Counted from the stretch's first letter, positions 31,803 through 41,613 are shown. The stretch: DNA of 46,984 nucleotides from Syntrophorhabdaceae bacterium (GCA_026415675.1 JAOAGQ010000037.1:1-46984); one strand, 5' to 3'. The notes: generated by a model not told the origin, from the sequence alone. A program made the numbers and translations.

Positions 31803-33884
31803 ATGAGATACCGACTTGGTTGTGATATCGGAGGCACGTTTACAGACTTTGTTCTCCTCGATGACTTGACAGGGGAGATCATCACGGCGAAATGTCTCAC
31901 CACCCCTTATGACCCATCGGATGCGGTGGAGGAGGGGATAAAGAGGTTAAAGGGGATGAACCCCGATTATATAGAAAGCCTCGATGAGATTATCCACGGG
32001 ACGACCCTTGTGATCAATGCGATTATAGAGAGAAAAGGGGCAAAGACAGGACTTATCACCACAAAGGGTTTCAGAGACGTCCTTGAGATAGGCAGGGAGA
32101 TCAGATATGCCCCTTACGACATCTTCGCCGAATTTCCGGAACCCCTTGTCCCGAGAAGGTATAGAATTGAGGTGGATGAGAGGATAAGAAGTGACGGGAC
32201 TATTTTAAAGCCTTTATCGGAAGAGGAAACAAGGAGGGCCATCGAAGAACTGTTAAGCCTCGGCGTTGAATCCGTTGCGGTCTGTCTTATAAACTCCTAT
32301 GCAAACCCTGTCCATGAGTTCATGATAAAGGGTTTACTGGAGAAGATGGCACCTCAGGTCGATGTCTCCATATCGTATGAGGTGTTACCCCAGATCAAAG
32401 AGTACGAGAGGACGAGCACGACCGTCACAAATGCGTATGTTAAACCCTTAACAGGTCGCTATCTCTCGAGGTTGAAGGGGAGGCTTGAATCTACAGGTTT
32501 TAAAGGGAAGCTCTTTATCATGCTTTCAAGTGGGGGTATCACCTCCGTGGAAACGGCGGCGCGGTTTCCTGTAAGGATCATCGAGTCAGGGCCTACCGCC
32601 GCAGTGATCGCAGGCCAGTACTACGGGAGGAAATTCAATATCCCTGACATGTTCTGTTTTGATATGGGAGGGACCACGGCAAAATCATGTCTTATCCAGC
32701 ACGGCGAGGCGAGTGTCGTACCGACATTCGAGGTGGGCCGTATCCAGAGGTTCATGAAGGGAAGTGGCCTTACCATACAGGTCCCCGTTGTGGACCTAAT
32801 GGAGATAGGGGCAGGGGGAGGGAGTATTGCAAAGGTAAGTAAAATGGGTACCTTACAGGTAGGGCCTGAGAGTTCGGGGGCCGACCCTGGACCCATATGC
32901 TACGGAAAGGGAGGAAAAGAGCCCTGTGTAACGGATGCGGATCTGCTATTGGGTTATCTCGATGAGAACTATTTTCTCGGCGGGGAGATGAAGCTCGACC
33001 CTGTCTCTGCGAGAAAAGGGGTTGAGGAGAGGATAGCGGAACCTCTCGGTGTCTCCTTTATCCAGGCCACATGGGGTATCCATGACCTGATAAACGAAAC
33101 CATGGCCGCTGCTGCCAAGACCCATATTGCGGAGAAAGGGGGAAACCCTAAAATCGTCACCATAGTCGCTTTTGGGGGTGCCGGTCCTGTCCATGCGTAT
33201 GGTCTTGCAAAAAAATTGGGGGCGAGGAGACTGCTTATACCCCCCAATGCCGGGGTGGGCTCTGCTATGGGGTTTTTCACCGCTCCCAGGGCCTTTGACC
33301 TTTTGAGGAGCATGAAGGCCCCTTTAGGTATTGTCTCCTTTTCTGAGATAGAGGGTATATTCAAAGAACTTGAGGGGGAATCGGCGAAGATCCTGAACAG
33401 GGAAGGTTCCGCCGAAGGACTGATCTATGAGAGGTCCCTCGACATGCGCTTTGTAGGCCAGGGCTCTGAGATAAATGTCCCTATATCGAACATCCCTTTT
33501 ACGGATTTTAGGAGGGAAGACATACGGAAACTTTTCGATGGTATGTACATGAAGCTATACGGCCGGACATACCCCGATTCGGAGGTGGAATTTATCAACA
33601 TAAAGGTAAGGGCGATCCTTCCCGTTAGACTCCTTGATCTACCGAAGATTAAGGGGAAGGAAGGTTGTAGTGTCGATGAGGCAAAAAAGGGGGTAAGGGA
33701 GGCGTATTCCCATATCGCCCAGAGGTTCATTCCTTTTACCGTTTATGACCGATACAGACTCTATCCTGGGATGAGTTTTCCCGGTCCAGCGGTGATAGAG
33801 GAGAAGGAGTCCACCCTCGTTATCGGTGAGGATGGTTTTGTCTCCGTCGACGAATACGGTTTTCTCTGGGTGGAGATAGAGTAG
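31803..33884 (+). CDS. Hydantoinase/oxoprolinase family protein, subunit A (HyuA-like)
   Basis: The 693-residue protein has the ATP-binding ASKHA fold of HyuA: GCDIGGTFTDFVLLDDLTG at the N-terminus, HGTTLVINAIIERKGAKTGL near residue 62, CFDMGGTTAKSCLI near 285 and FGGAGPVHAYGLAKKLG near 455. With HyuB it forms an ATP-driven enzyme that opens lactam rings (N-methylhydantoin, 5-oxoproline) or carboxylates ketones. In indoleacetate degradation the counterpart pair IaaCE opens the oxindole lactam. The length is that of hydantoinases. The third small subunit of acetone or acetophenone carboxylases is absent, which favours lactam hydrolysis. Confidence 0.9.
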   Translation: MRYRLGCDIGGTFTDFVLLDDLTGEIITAKCLTTPYDPSDAVEEGIKRLKGMNPDYIESLDEIIHGTTLVINAIIERKGAKTGLITTKGFRDVLEIGREIRYAPYDIFAEFPEPLVPRRYRIEVDERIRSDGTILKPLSEEETRRAIEELLSLGVESVAVCLINSYANPVHEFMIKGLLEKMAPQVDVSISYEVLPQIKEYERTSTTVTNAYVKPLTGRYLSRLKGRLESTGFKGKLFIMLSSGGITSVETAARFPVRIIESGPTAAVIAGQYYGRKFNIPDMFCFDMGGTTAKSCLIQHGEASVVPTFEVGRIQRFMKGSGLTIQVPVVDLMEIGAGGGSIAKVSKMGTLQVGPESSGADPGPICYGKGGKEPCVTDADLLLGYLDENYFLGGEMKLDPVSARKGVEERIAEPLGVSFIQATWGIHDLINETMAAAAKTHIAEKGGNPKIVTIVAFGGAGPVHAYGLAKKLGARRLLIPPNAGVGSAMGFFTAPRAFDLLRSMKAPLGIVSFSEIEGIFKELEGESAKILNREGSAEGLIYERSLDMRFVGQGSEINVPISNIPFTDFRREDIRKLFDGMYMKLYGRTYPDSEVEFINIKVRAILPVRLLDLPKIKGKEGCSVDEAKKGVREAYSHIAQRFIPFTVYDRYRLYPGMSFPGPAVIEEKESTLVIGEDGFVSVDEYGFLWVEIE

Positions 33885-33893
33885 AGGTAGGCC

Positions 33894-35609
33894 ATGAAAA
33901 AGAGATTTGATCCAATTACCCTTGAGATCCTGTGGAGGAGGCTTATATCCATCGTCGATGAGGCCGATGGCTCTGTGGCAAGGACAGCCTTTTCGAGTCT
34001 TTTAAGGGATGCCCACGATTATACTTGCATGTTTACAGACAGGCAGGGGAGAGAGCTTGCCCAGGGGACGTTTGCGACCCCGGGGCAGTCCGGGGCCATG
34101 GCTTTGGGGGTAAAAAGGCTTATAAATCAACATCCTCCTTCCTTTTACCAGCCCGGGGATGTCTTTATCACGAATGACCCCTGGGCATTGGCAGGCCATC
34201 TGAACGATATATGCGTTATAAGCCCGATCTTCTACAACGACAGATTAACCGCCTTTACCGCCTGCGTCTTCCACCATTCGGATATAGGGGGCAGGGTTGC
34301 CTCGGACAACCATGACGTATTCGAGGAAGGTCTTTTCATACCCTTTGTGAAACTCTATGACAGGGGGGTCTTAAACGACTCTGTGGTAGAGATGATAAGG
34401 TGGAACGTGAGAACCCCACAGGAAGTACTGGGGGATATAAGGTCCCAGGTTGCCGCAAACCACGTCTGTTCTGAAAAGATATGTGAGATGTTAAAGGATA
34501 ATAAACTGGACGGCCTGGATGAACTCTCAGACCAGATCATCGATGTTACGGAGAAGACCATAAGGGCAGAGATTGAGAAGATCCCCGATGGGGTCTATTA
34601 CGGGGAAGGGATCGTTGAGCAGATGAAGGGGAAGGGGGATATAATTTTAAAGGCAAAGGTGGAAAAAAAGGGGAGTGAGATAAATGTAGACCTCGACGGT
34701 ACATCCCCTCAGGTGGACTGGGGGGGTAATGTGGTCTACAATTTTACCTATGCCTATGTGTTTATGGCGATAAAGAGCATGTTCGCCCCTGATATACCAA
34801 ACAATGAGGGGTGTGCGAGACCTTTAAAACTATCTGCTCCGGAAGGTTGCGTGTTGAATTGTAGATTCCCCGCTGCTGTCGCTGCAAGGATGGGGGTAGG
34901 CCACTTTCTCACGGAGGTAATATACAAGGCAATGTCCCATGTATTACCCGATAAGGTGATAGCAGGTTCAGGGGGTACCCCGGCGGCGATGAATGTCTTT
35001 TACGGTAAGAGGAGGAATGGCAAAAACTGGCATTCTGTTATCATCCGGGGGGGTGGTATGGGGGCCTCAAGAAAAAAGGACGGAAACTATGTCTACATAT
35101 TCCCTGCCAATGGGGCCAATACCCCTGTTGAGATATTTGAGAGTGATACCCCTCTGATCGTCGAGAAGAGGGAGCTTCTCCCCGACTCAGGAGGCCCAGG
35201 GAGAACAAAGGGTGGCCTTGGAAAGAGGGAGGTCTTCTTTGTCCCGGACGATGAGTATGCCCCGATCCCTCCGGTCCATCTTGGCATACAGGCAGGGAGG
35301 TATATACATCCCCCGGATGGGCTCTTTGGGGGAAGGCCAGGGGCAAGGGCACAGTTTCTCGTAAACGGAGTACCGGGAAATTCCTATGGGTTGACCCAGC
35401 TTAAACCTGGGGACAGGGTTGTGATAGATGCCCCGGGAGGGGGCGGCTATGGAGATCCCTTTGAGAGGGATCCCGAGGCGGTCTTACGGGATGTACGGGA
35501 AGGTTATGTCACCATCGATGGGGCTAAAAGAGATTATGGCGTCGTCATAGATATGGAGAAGTGGGCCGTAAACTACGAAGAGACAGAAAGAATAAGAAAA
35601 AAGGGATAG
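33894..35609 (+). CDS. Hydantoinase/oxoprolinase family protein, subunit B (HyuB-like)
   Basis: The 571-residue protein begins with FDPITLEILWRRLISIVDEA, the HyuB signature, and contains DPWALAGHLNDICVISPIF, HHSDIGGR (putative metal ligands) and the C-terminal PGGGGYGDPFERDPE. HyuB carries the hydrolytic site next to the ATP-using HyuA. The gene follows HyuA by nine bases. Substrate assignment rests on the neighbouring Mo hydroxylase, which would supply the lactam from the indole ring. Confidence 0.92.
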   Translation: MKKRFDPITLEILWRRLISIVDEADGSVARTAFSSLLRDAHDYTCMFTDRQGRELAQGTFATPGQSGAMALGVKRLINQHPPSFYQPGDVFITNDPWALAGHLNDICVISPIFYNDRLTAFTACVFHHSDIGGRVASDNHDVFEEGLFIPFVKLYDRGVLNDSVVEMIRWNVRTPQEVLGDIRSQVAANHVCSEKICEMLKDNKLDGLDELSDQIIDVTEKTIRAEIEKIPDGVYYGEGIVEQMKGKGDIILKAKVEKKGSEINVDLDGTSPQVDWGGNVVYNFTYAYVFMAIKSMFAPDIPNNEGCARPLKLSAPEGCVLNCRFPAAVAARMGVGHFLTEVIYKAMSHVLPDKVIAGSGGTPAAMNVFYGKRRNGKNWHSVIIRGGGMGASRKKDGNYVYIFPANGANTPVEIFESDTPLIVEKRELLPDSGGPGRTKGGLGKREVFFVPDDEYAPIPPVHLGIQAGRYIHPPDGLFGGRPGARAQFLVNGVPGNSYGLTQLKPGDRVVIDAPGGGGYGDPFERDPEAVLRDVREGYVTIDGAKRDYGVVIDMEKWAVNYEETERIRKKG

Positions 35610-35638
35610 AGTAAAGGCGTAAAGGAGGTGTGGAGAGG

Positions 35639-36928
35639 ATGCGTTTTGATTGCCCCTTAAAGACAGAGGAAGAACTCCTTGAATTCCAGCTTAAAGGTTT
35701 GAGATGGACGGTCGACCATGCGTACAGAGGCTCAGACCATTACAGGAGAAAGTTTGATGAGAAAGGGATAAGGCCTGAAGATATAAAGGGTTTAGAGGAC
35801 CTAAAAAAATTGCCCTTTACAACGAGTAAAGACTTGCAGGATGGTTATCCCTTCCCTCTTAGGTCTGTGCCCTTTCACGATATTGTGAGGATTCACGCAT
35901 CAAGCGGAACCACGGGAAAGAGGAAGGTCCTCTGCTATACCGCAAAAGATGTGGATGACTGGGCAAATATGTTTGCCCGTTGCTATGAATACGCCGGATG
36001 TACCCCTGAGGACAGGATTCAGATAGCGGTCGGTTATGGTGTATGGACCGCAGGGTGGGGTTTTCAGAACGGATGCGAGAGATTCGGCGCCATGTCCATA
36101 CCTATAGGACCCGGTAATATGGACATGCAGTGCCAGTTTCTCGTCGACTTTGAAACAACGGTTATCTGCTGTACCGCATCTATGGGGCTTTTACTCGCAG
36201 AGGAGATCGAGAGGCGGGGACTTAAAGGGAAGATCCCTTTGAAAAAGATGATCTTTGGCTCCGAGAGGAGTAGTGATGCCATGAGGAGGAGGATATCGGA
36301 ACTCTCAGGGATCCCCCTCGATGAGCTATACGACATACCGGGGCTTACAGAGCTTTACGGGCCCGGGACAGGTCTTGACTGTAAATACCACAGAGGCATC
36401 CATTACTGGGCCGATTATTACATCCTCGAGATTTTAGACCCCGAGACCTTAGAGCCCGTTAAGCCAGGGGAAGTGGGGGAGATGGTGGTAACCACCTTGA
36501 GGAAAGAGGCGTCCCCTCTGATAAGATACAGAACGAGGGATCTGACAAGGCTAATTACCGAGAGGTGTCCCTGCGGGAGTATCATGCCCATGCACGATAG
36601 GATCATGGGCAGGTCCGATGATATGTTCATATTCAGGGGGGTAAACATATACCCAAGCCATATAGACGAGATATTATCGAAGACGAAAGGCGTGGGGAGT
36701 GAGTACCAGATCATACTGGAGAGGAAAGAGGACGGAAAGGACTATATGGTTGTGAGGGTGGAAAAAAGGGAAGATGTGCCGGAAGGGGAAGATAAAAATA
36801 TAGAGATGGCTATAGAGAAAGAGATAAAGAGGCAGCTTCTTGTCACGCCGACGGTGGAAGTGTTGCACTACGGGTCACTTCCGAGGTCTGAGAGAAAGAC
36901 AAAGAGGGTCTTTGACAACAGGGAATAA
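35639..36928 (+). CDS. PaaK-like arylacetate-CoA ligase (AMP-forming)
   Basis: Starting at ATG 35639, 10 bases behind AGGAGG, the protein has 429 residues, the normal PaaK length. The AMP-binding loop HASSGTTGKRKVLCYT lies near residue 88, the adenine site LTELYGPG near 240, YRTRDLT near 300 and the hinge GRSDDMFIFRGVNIYPSHID near 325. PaaK activates phenylacetate, and the relative IaaB of Aromatoleum activates indole-3-acetate. Its place between HyuB and the Mo hydroxylase suggests activation of the substrate that the hydroxylase then attacks. The sequence alone does not tell phenylacetate from indoleacetate. Confidence 0.92.
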   Translation: MRFDCPLKTEEELLEFQLKGLRWTVDHAYRGSDHYRRKFDEKGIRPEDIKGLEDLKKLPFTTSKDLQDGYPFPLRSVPFHDIVRIHASSGTTGKRKVLCYTAKDVDDWANMFARCYEYAGCTPEDRIQIAVGYGVWTAGWGFQNGCERFGAMSIPIGPGNMDMQCQFLVDFETTVICCTASMGLLLAEEIERRGLKGKIPLKKMIFGSERSSDAMRRRISELSGIPLDELYDIPGLTELYGPGTGLDCKYHRGIHYWADYYILEILDPETLEPVKPGEVGEMVVTTLRKEASPLIRYRTRDLTRLITERCPCGSIMPMHDRIMGRSDDMFIFRGVNIYPSHIDEILSKTKGVGSEYQIILERKEDGKDYMVVRVEKREDVPEGEDKNIEMAIEKEIKRQLLVTPTVEVLHYGSLPRSERKTKRVFDNRE

Positions 36929-36946
36929 AAGAGAAAAGGGGGTATT

Positions 36947-37816
36947 GTGAGAAGGTTCGAATACCATAAACCGGAAACGATTAAAGAGGCACTCGGTCTT
37001 GTAACATCCTTAAACAATGCGCGGTTTATAGCTGGGGGCACGGATATACTCGTTGCTTTAAGGCAGAAAAAGGCTGAAATTGATAACCTCATATCGTTGA
37101 GGAATATAGGGGAGCTAAAGGGGATCGAGTATGGTGATGGTCTTTGGATAGGGAGTGGCACCACCCACACGGAGATTCTGAAGAGCAGGGTGATTTTAGA
37201 GCATTACACCGCTTTAAACGACGGTGTAAAAAATCTCGGTTCGAGGCAGATAAGAAATGTGGCCACCATAGGGGGGAATATCTGCAATGCCGCCCCCTCT
37301 GCAGATACGGCCTGTCCACTCCTTGTTCTCGATGCAAAGGTCTTGATTGCGGGGATAAACGGTGAACGATGGGTGGATCTGGATGGGTTCTTCCTTGGAC
37401 CGAACAAGACGGTTCTCGATAAACATGAACTCGTGAAAGGTTTTAGTCTGCCCCTATTCCCTAAGAATACAGGCTCTTCATATATAAAGCACACAAGAAG
37501 GGCAGCGATGGACCTCCCCATACTGGGTATTGCCGCAAGAATTACTATGGATGATGGAAAAGAAGGGGCTACCTGCAGGGAGGCGAGGATAGCGATGGGG
37601 GTTGTTGCGCCGAGACCTATCAGGGCATACGAGACCGAGAGGTTTTTGGTGGGCAAACCCCTTACAGAGGACGTAATGGAAGAGGCAGGGAATATCGCGG
37701 CCCGGGAGGCAACACCGAGGGACAGCATAAGAGGTCAGGCCTGGTACCGGAAGGAGATGGTGAAGGTGCTTGTGGGAAGGGCGATTAAAAACGCTATGGA
37801 GAGGATGGGGTTATGA
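36947..37816 (+). CDS. Molybdenum hydroxylase, FAD-binding medium subunit
   Basis: The 289-residue protein is a CoxM-type flavin subunit with AGGTDILVALRQKK near residue 27 and the FAD motif TIGGNICNAAPSADTACPLL near residue 105. It lacks the long insertion that holds the extra [4Fe-4S] cluster of 4-hydroxybenzoyl-CoA reductase HcrB, so it is a hydroxylase-type rather than a reductase-type partner. The start is GTG 36947 behind AAAGGGGG. The gene order FAD, FeS, Mo is that of coxMSL. Its stop overlaps the next start. Confidence 0.9.
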   Translation: MRRFEYHKPETIKEALGLVTSLNNARFIAGGTDILVALRQKKAEIDNLISLRNIGELKGIEYGDGLWIGSGTTHTEILKSRVILEHYTALNDGVKNLGSRQIRNVATIGGNICNAAPSADTACPLLVLDAKVLIAGINGERWVDLDGFFLGPNKTVLDKHELVKGFSLPLFPKNTGSSYIKHTRRAAMDLPILGIAARITMDDGKEGATCREARIAMGVVAPRPIRAYETERFLVGKPLTEDVMEEAGNIAAREATPRDSIRGQAWYRKEMVKVLVGRAIKNAMERMGL

Positions 37817-38283
37817 TGAGAAAGGAGATTAGATTCCGTTTAAACGGAGAGGAGATGGTCTGCGATGTCGAGGCCCACTGGACCTTACTCTATTTTTTAA
37901 GGGAGATCATGGGTCTGACAGGTACAAAAGAGGGTTGCGGCTACGGAGAGTGCGGGGCCTGTACGGTCATAATAGACAATGAGGCAATAAATGCGTGTCT
38001 TTACCCCATTATGGAGGTGGAGGGAAAGGATGTGACCACCATCGAAGGTCTTGTCTCACAAAACGGGGAGCTCCACCCCATCCAGAAGGCCTTTATAGAA
38101 GAAGGTGCGGTCCAGTGCGGTTTCTGTACCCCCGGGATGATCATGTCTGCAAAAGCCCTCCTCGACGAAAATAAAGACCCAACGGAGGAGGAGATAAAAG
38201 AGGCAATAGCAGGCAATCTATGCAGGTGTACAGGCTATGTAAAGATCATCGATGCGATAAAAACTATGGGAGGTGGAAGGTGA
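37813..38283 (+). CDS. Molybdenum hydroxylase, 2x[2Fe-2S] small subunit
   Basis: The 156-residue protein has both clusters of the family. The plant-ferredoxin type uses Cys in EGCGYGECGACTVI and NACLYP. The helical type uses QCGFCTPGMIMSAKALL and GNLCRCTGYVKIIDAI. It passes electrons from the molybdenum site to the FAD subunit. ATG 37813 overlaps the previous stop, and its own stop TGA overlaps the GTG start of the Mo subunit. Confidence 0.94.
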   Translation: MMRKEIRFRLNGEEMVCDVEAHWTLLYFLREIMGLTGTKEGCGYGECGACTVIIDNEAINACLYPIMEVEGKDVTTIEGLVSQNGELHPIQKAFIEEGAVQCGFCTPGMIMSAKALLDENKDPTEEEIKEAIAGNLCRCTGYVKIIDAIKTMGGGR

Positions 38284-40577
38284 ACGGGGATGTGCTCTCA
38301 TTAGTGGGAAAAAATATACCAAAGAAAGATGCCCCCTTAAAAGTGACAGGCCAGGCCCAGTATATCCAGGATATAAAATTACCGGGGATGTTATGGGGCA
38401 AGATCCTCTACAGCAGATACCCCCATGGAAGAATATTGAATATAGATACAAAAAGGGCCGAGAGGCTCCCAGGGGTTAAGGCCGTACTTACAGGTTCGAC
38501 GATACCTGATATAAAGATAGGTTTTATGAAAGACAACCCCCCTCTGAAAAAGGGAAAGGTCTGTTCCATGAGGGATGAGGTGGCCGCTGTGGCTGCTACA
38601 TCTCCTGAAGTTGCCCAGGAGGCGATAGAGTTGATAGATGTGGAATACGAAGAGCTTCCCGGGGTGTTTGACCCTGTTGAGGCGATGAAGGAAGGGGCAC
38701 CCCTCATCCATGAAGAGCTAAAGTCGAATGTGCTAAAATTACCCTGGAAGTTAATATGTGGTGATGTAGATAGGGCAAAGGCAGAATCCGCCTATATTGT
38801 AGAGGATACCTATAAAACCCAGTGGGTGACCCATTGCTGCCTCGGAACGAGCGGCTGTATCGCCTCCTTTGATGTGAACAATAACCTTACCATGTACAGT
38901 AATACCCAGATACCCTCCCTTGCCCAGAGAGATTACATAGATGCACTGAATGCCTTTGGTTTGAAGAACAAAAGGGTGAGGGTTGTGCAATCTGTGATAG
39001 GGGGAGGATTCGGAAGCAAACTCGATACGTACCCCTATGAGTATATAGCGATACTCCTTGCCCTGAAGACGAGAAGGCCTGTTAAGATACTCTTTACAAG
39101 GGAGGAGGAGTTTTTCGCCACCTCACCGAGGCAATGTACATTAACAAAGATATCCCAGGGATGCGACAGGGAGGGCCGTCTGACCTTCAGGGAAATGGAG
39201 ATGATCCTCGATAACGGCGCATACACATCGTGGGGTGCAACAACCCCTTCTGTTATGATGATGCCCATCTCATCCCTTTATAAGGTGCCGAATGTGAGGT
39301 ATACCGCAAAATGTGTCTACACAAACAACAACTATAGCCAGGCCATGAGGGGTTATGGCAACCCTCAGGCCACGTTCGCCATAGAATCCTCAATGGACCA
39401 GCTTGCAGAGGCGGCAGGGATGGACCCTTATGAATTCAGGATGAAGAATGCGAACGAACCAGGGGAGGTGACCCCCCAGAGGTTTAAGATTACCTCCTGC
39501 GGTATGAAGGAATGCATAGAGGCCGTGGCAGAGAAGCTCAACTGGAAGGAGAAGAGGGGGAGACACAACGGCAGAGGGGTTGGTATGGCTTCCCTTATAC
39601 ATGTGGGAGGTGGGGCAAGGGTCTATAAGTCAGATGGTTGCGGCACCATCATAAAGATCGATGATTACGGAAAGGTCGATGTCTTCACCGGTTCCACCGA
39701 TATAGGACAGGGGTCTGATACGGTAATAGCCCAGATCGTTGCAGAGGTGCTGGGCATAAGTATTGAGGATGTGAATGTGATAAACAACGATACGGATGTC
39801 TGTCCCTGGGATGTGGGCGTCCATGCGAGTAGAACGACTTTTGTCGCAGGAAACTCTGCCCTCTATGCAGCGGAGAAGATAAAGGCAGAGATACTGACAA
39901 TCGTATCGCACATGCTCGGGGAGGACGTGGCCTTCCTCGATATAAAAAACGGTGTTGTATACTCAAAAAGGGATAAGGAGAAGTCCATGCCCCTTGGAAA
40001 GGCCTTACGCTCGATCCACTATGCAACCGGGGGTAAGATGCTCATGGCAGAGTGCTTCTACGACCCGGCCAATGAAAATTTTGACAGGGAGTTCAAGGGC
40101 AACCTCTCCGTCTCCTATGCCTATGGCGCCCACGGTGTTGAGGTGGAGGTGGATAGAAAGACAGGGAAGGTGAAGATTTTGAATTATGTGGCTGCCCATG
40201 ATGTAGGACGTGCCATAAACCCCATGCTCCTTGAAGGACAGATATTTGGGGGTGGTGTGATGGGTTTAGGCTATGCCCTGGGGGAGGAGATGGTTTACAT
40301 AAATGGAGTTCTGAAAAACGGTAACTTCCTCGACTACAAGATCCCCACAGCAAAGGATGTGCCCCCCATTGAAACTATAATAGTAGAGACGGTCGATAAG
40401 GATGGGCCTTTTGGGGCAAAGGGCATCGGTGAGCCCGGTCTCGTACCGACAGCCCCTGCCATTTCAAATGCCATATACGATGCCGTAGGGGTCAGGATAA
40501 AGGACCTGCCCATAACCCCGGAGAAGATATTAAAGGCACTGAAGGAGAAAGGGGCAGAGAAATTAGATGAGGCCTAA
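38280..40577 (+). CDS. Molybdenum hydroxylase, molybdopterin-binding large subunit
   Basis: I start at GTG 38280 (GTGA overlap, GGGAGG site six bases upstream), giving 765 residues. The longer ATG at 38220 would run 60 bases inside the small subunit. Family residues include VIGGGFGSKLD, QAMRGYGNPQATFAIESSMD, GSTDIGQGSDTVIAQI and the catalytic Glu718 in GAKGIGEPGLVP. These enzymes add a water-derived hydroxyl to a carbon beside a ring nitrogen or to CoA esters. In indoleacetate degradation such an enzyme oxidises C2 of the indole, making the lactam opened by HyuAB. Molybdenum cofactor maturation genes are not in the window. Confidence 0.92.
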   Translation: MNGDVLSLVGKNIPKKDAPLKVTGQAQYIQDIKLPGMLWGKILYSRYPHGRILNIDTKRAERLPGVKAVLTGSTIPDIKIGFMKDNPPLKKGKVCSMRDEVAAVAATSPEVAQEAIELIDVEYEELPGVFDPVEAMKEGAPLIHEELKSNVLKLPWKLICGDVDRAKAESAYIVEDTYKTQWVTHCCLGTSGCIASFDVNNNLTMYSNTQIPSLAQRDYIDALNAFGLKNKRVRVVQSVIGGGFGSKLDTYPYEYIAILLALKTRRPVKILFTREEEFFATSPRQCTLTKISQGCDREGRLTFREMEMILDNGAYTSWGATTPSVMMMPISSLYKVPNVRYTAKCVYTNNNYSQAMRGYGNPQATFAIESSMDQLAEAAGMDPYEFRMKNANEPGEVTPQRFKITSCGMKECIEAVAEKLNWKEKRGRHNGRGVGMASLIHVGGGARVYKSDGCGTIIKIDDYGKVDVFTGSTDIGQGSDTVIAQIVAEVLGISIEDVNVINNDTDVCPWDVGVHASRTTFVAGNSALYAAEKIKAEILTIVSHMLGEDVAFLDIKNGVVYSKRDKEKSMPLGKALRSIHYATGGKMLMAECFYDPANENFDREFKGNLSVSYAYGAHGVEVEVDRKTGKVKILNYVAAHDVGRAINPMLLEGQIFGGGVMGLGYALGEEMVYINGVLKNGNFLDYKIPTAKDVPPIETIIVETVDKDGPFGAKGIGEPGLVPTAPAISNAIYDAVGVRIKDLPITPEKILKALKEKGAEKLDEA

Positions 40578-41577
40578 GGTATATATTGCGAGGAGGATAC
40601 CCTTTCCCCATATAGAGGAGATAGGCAGATACTGTGATGTTGTGACCCATGAGGGGGATGAATCGCCTTCGAGGGATGAACTTATAAAAAATCTCAGGGA
40701 TAAAGACGGCATCCTGTGTCTCGTGGCAGATAGAATGGATAGAGAGGCGATAGATGCTGCACCCTACCTTAAGGTGATAAGCACTATGAGTGTGGGTTAT
40801 GAGCACATAGATATCGCCTATGCCACAGAAAAAGGGATATATGTGGGTTATACCCCGGATGTCCTCACAGAGGCAACGGCGGACCTTGCCTTTTCTTTGC
40901 TCCTTGCCACGGCAAGACATATAGCCTTTGGCGACAGGTATATAAGAGAGGGGAGATGGAGGATCTCCTGGTCTCCCACCTTTCTTCTCGGAAGGTCTGT
41001 CTGGGGGGCTACCCTCGGCATCATAGGGATGGGAAGGATAGGAAAAGCGGTGGCAAAAAGGGCAGGGGGTTTCAATATGCGTGTCATATATAATGACCTT
41101 GTAAGGCTTGCTCCCGAAGAGGAAGAAGAGATGGGTGTAGAGTATGTATCCTTTGATACTCTCCTCGAAGGGGCAGATTTTATCTCTCTCCATGTCCCTG
41201 TTACGGATAAGACCCGTCATATGATAAACGAAGAGAGCTTGAAAAAGGTGAAATCCACAGCGATAATCATCAACACCTCAAGGGGTGCTATAGTCGATGA
41301 AGAGGCCCTGGTCAAAGCATTAAAGGAGGGATGGATGGCCGGGGCAGGCCTCGATGTCTTTGAAAAGGAGCCGATTCCCCCGGAAAGTGGCTTGATAGGC
41401 CTTGACAATGTGGTACTCGTCCCCCATATAGGGAGTGCCACCTTTGAGGCAAGGACAAGGATGGCCGAACTTGCTGCCAAAAACCTCCTCTCTGTTTTAA
41501 AGGGAGAGAAACCACCCTGCCTTGTAAATCCCGATGTGATGGCCATAAGGCCCCTATCCCAGGTAAAGATGATTTAA
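40567..41577 (+). CDS. D-2-hydroxyacid dehydrogenase (NAD-dependent)
   Basis: The 336-residue enzyme has the NAD motif GIIGMGRIGKAVAKR near residue 155 and the catalytic Arg in NTSRGAIVDEEAL, Glu in DVFEKEP and His in LVPHIGSAT. It resembles glyoxylate/hydroxypyruvate reductases of the GyaR type. It overlaps the Mo subunit by 11 bases and closes the operon. A role on an aryl-2-hydroxy acid, linking the LarA-like racemase to the 2-oxoacid oxidoreductase, is a reasonable inference. Confidence 0.9.
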   Translation: MRPKVYIARRIPFPHIEEIGRYCDVVTHEGDESPSRDELIKNLRDKDGILCLVADRMDREAIDAAPYLKVISTMSVGYEHIDIAYATEKGIYVGYTPDVLTEATADLAFSLLLATARHIAFGDRYIREGRWRISWSPTFLLGRSVWGATLGIIGMGRIGKAVAKRAGGFNMRVIYNDLVRLAPEEEEEMGVEYVSFDTLLEGADFISLHVPVTDKTRHMINEESLKKVKSTAIIINTSRGAIVDEEALVKALKEGWMAGAGLDVFEKEPIPPESGLIGLDNVVLVPHIGSATFEARTRMAELAAKNLLSVLKGEKPPCLVNPDVMAIRPLSQVKMI

Positions 41578-41579
41578 CC

Positions 41580-41604
41580 ATCGCCTTTTTGAGGTGATTT
41601 TTTT
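41580..41604 (+). terminator. Intrinsic terminator of the aryl-acid operon
   Basis: ATCGCCT (41580-41586) pairs with AGGTGAT (41592-41598) through seven pairs with one G-U, and a run of seven T follows (41598-41604). It starts two bases after the dehydrogenase stop codon. Confidence 0.75.
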
Positions 41605-41613
41605 CAATTTATC

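Noticed and set aside
31803-35609. Acetone/acetophenone carboxylase
   Set aside because: Two subunits of hydantoinase length and no small third subunit; neighbours supply a lactam pathway instead.
38220-38279. Longer N-terminus for the Mo-binding large subunit
   Set aside because: It lies inside the small-subunit gene; GTG 38280 has a well-spaced GGGAGG site and the usual GTGA overlap.
36947-40577. 4-Hydroxybenzoyl-CoA reductase
   Set aside because: The FAD subunit lacks the insertion with the extra [4Fe-4S] cluster, and the neighbours suit an indole hydroxylase better.
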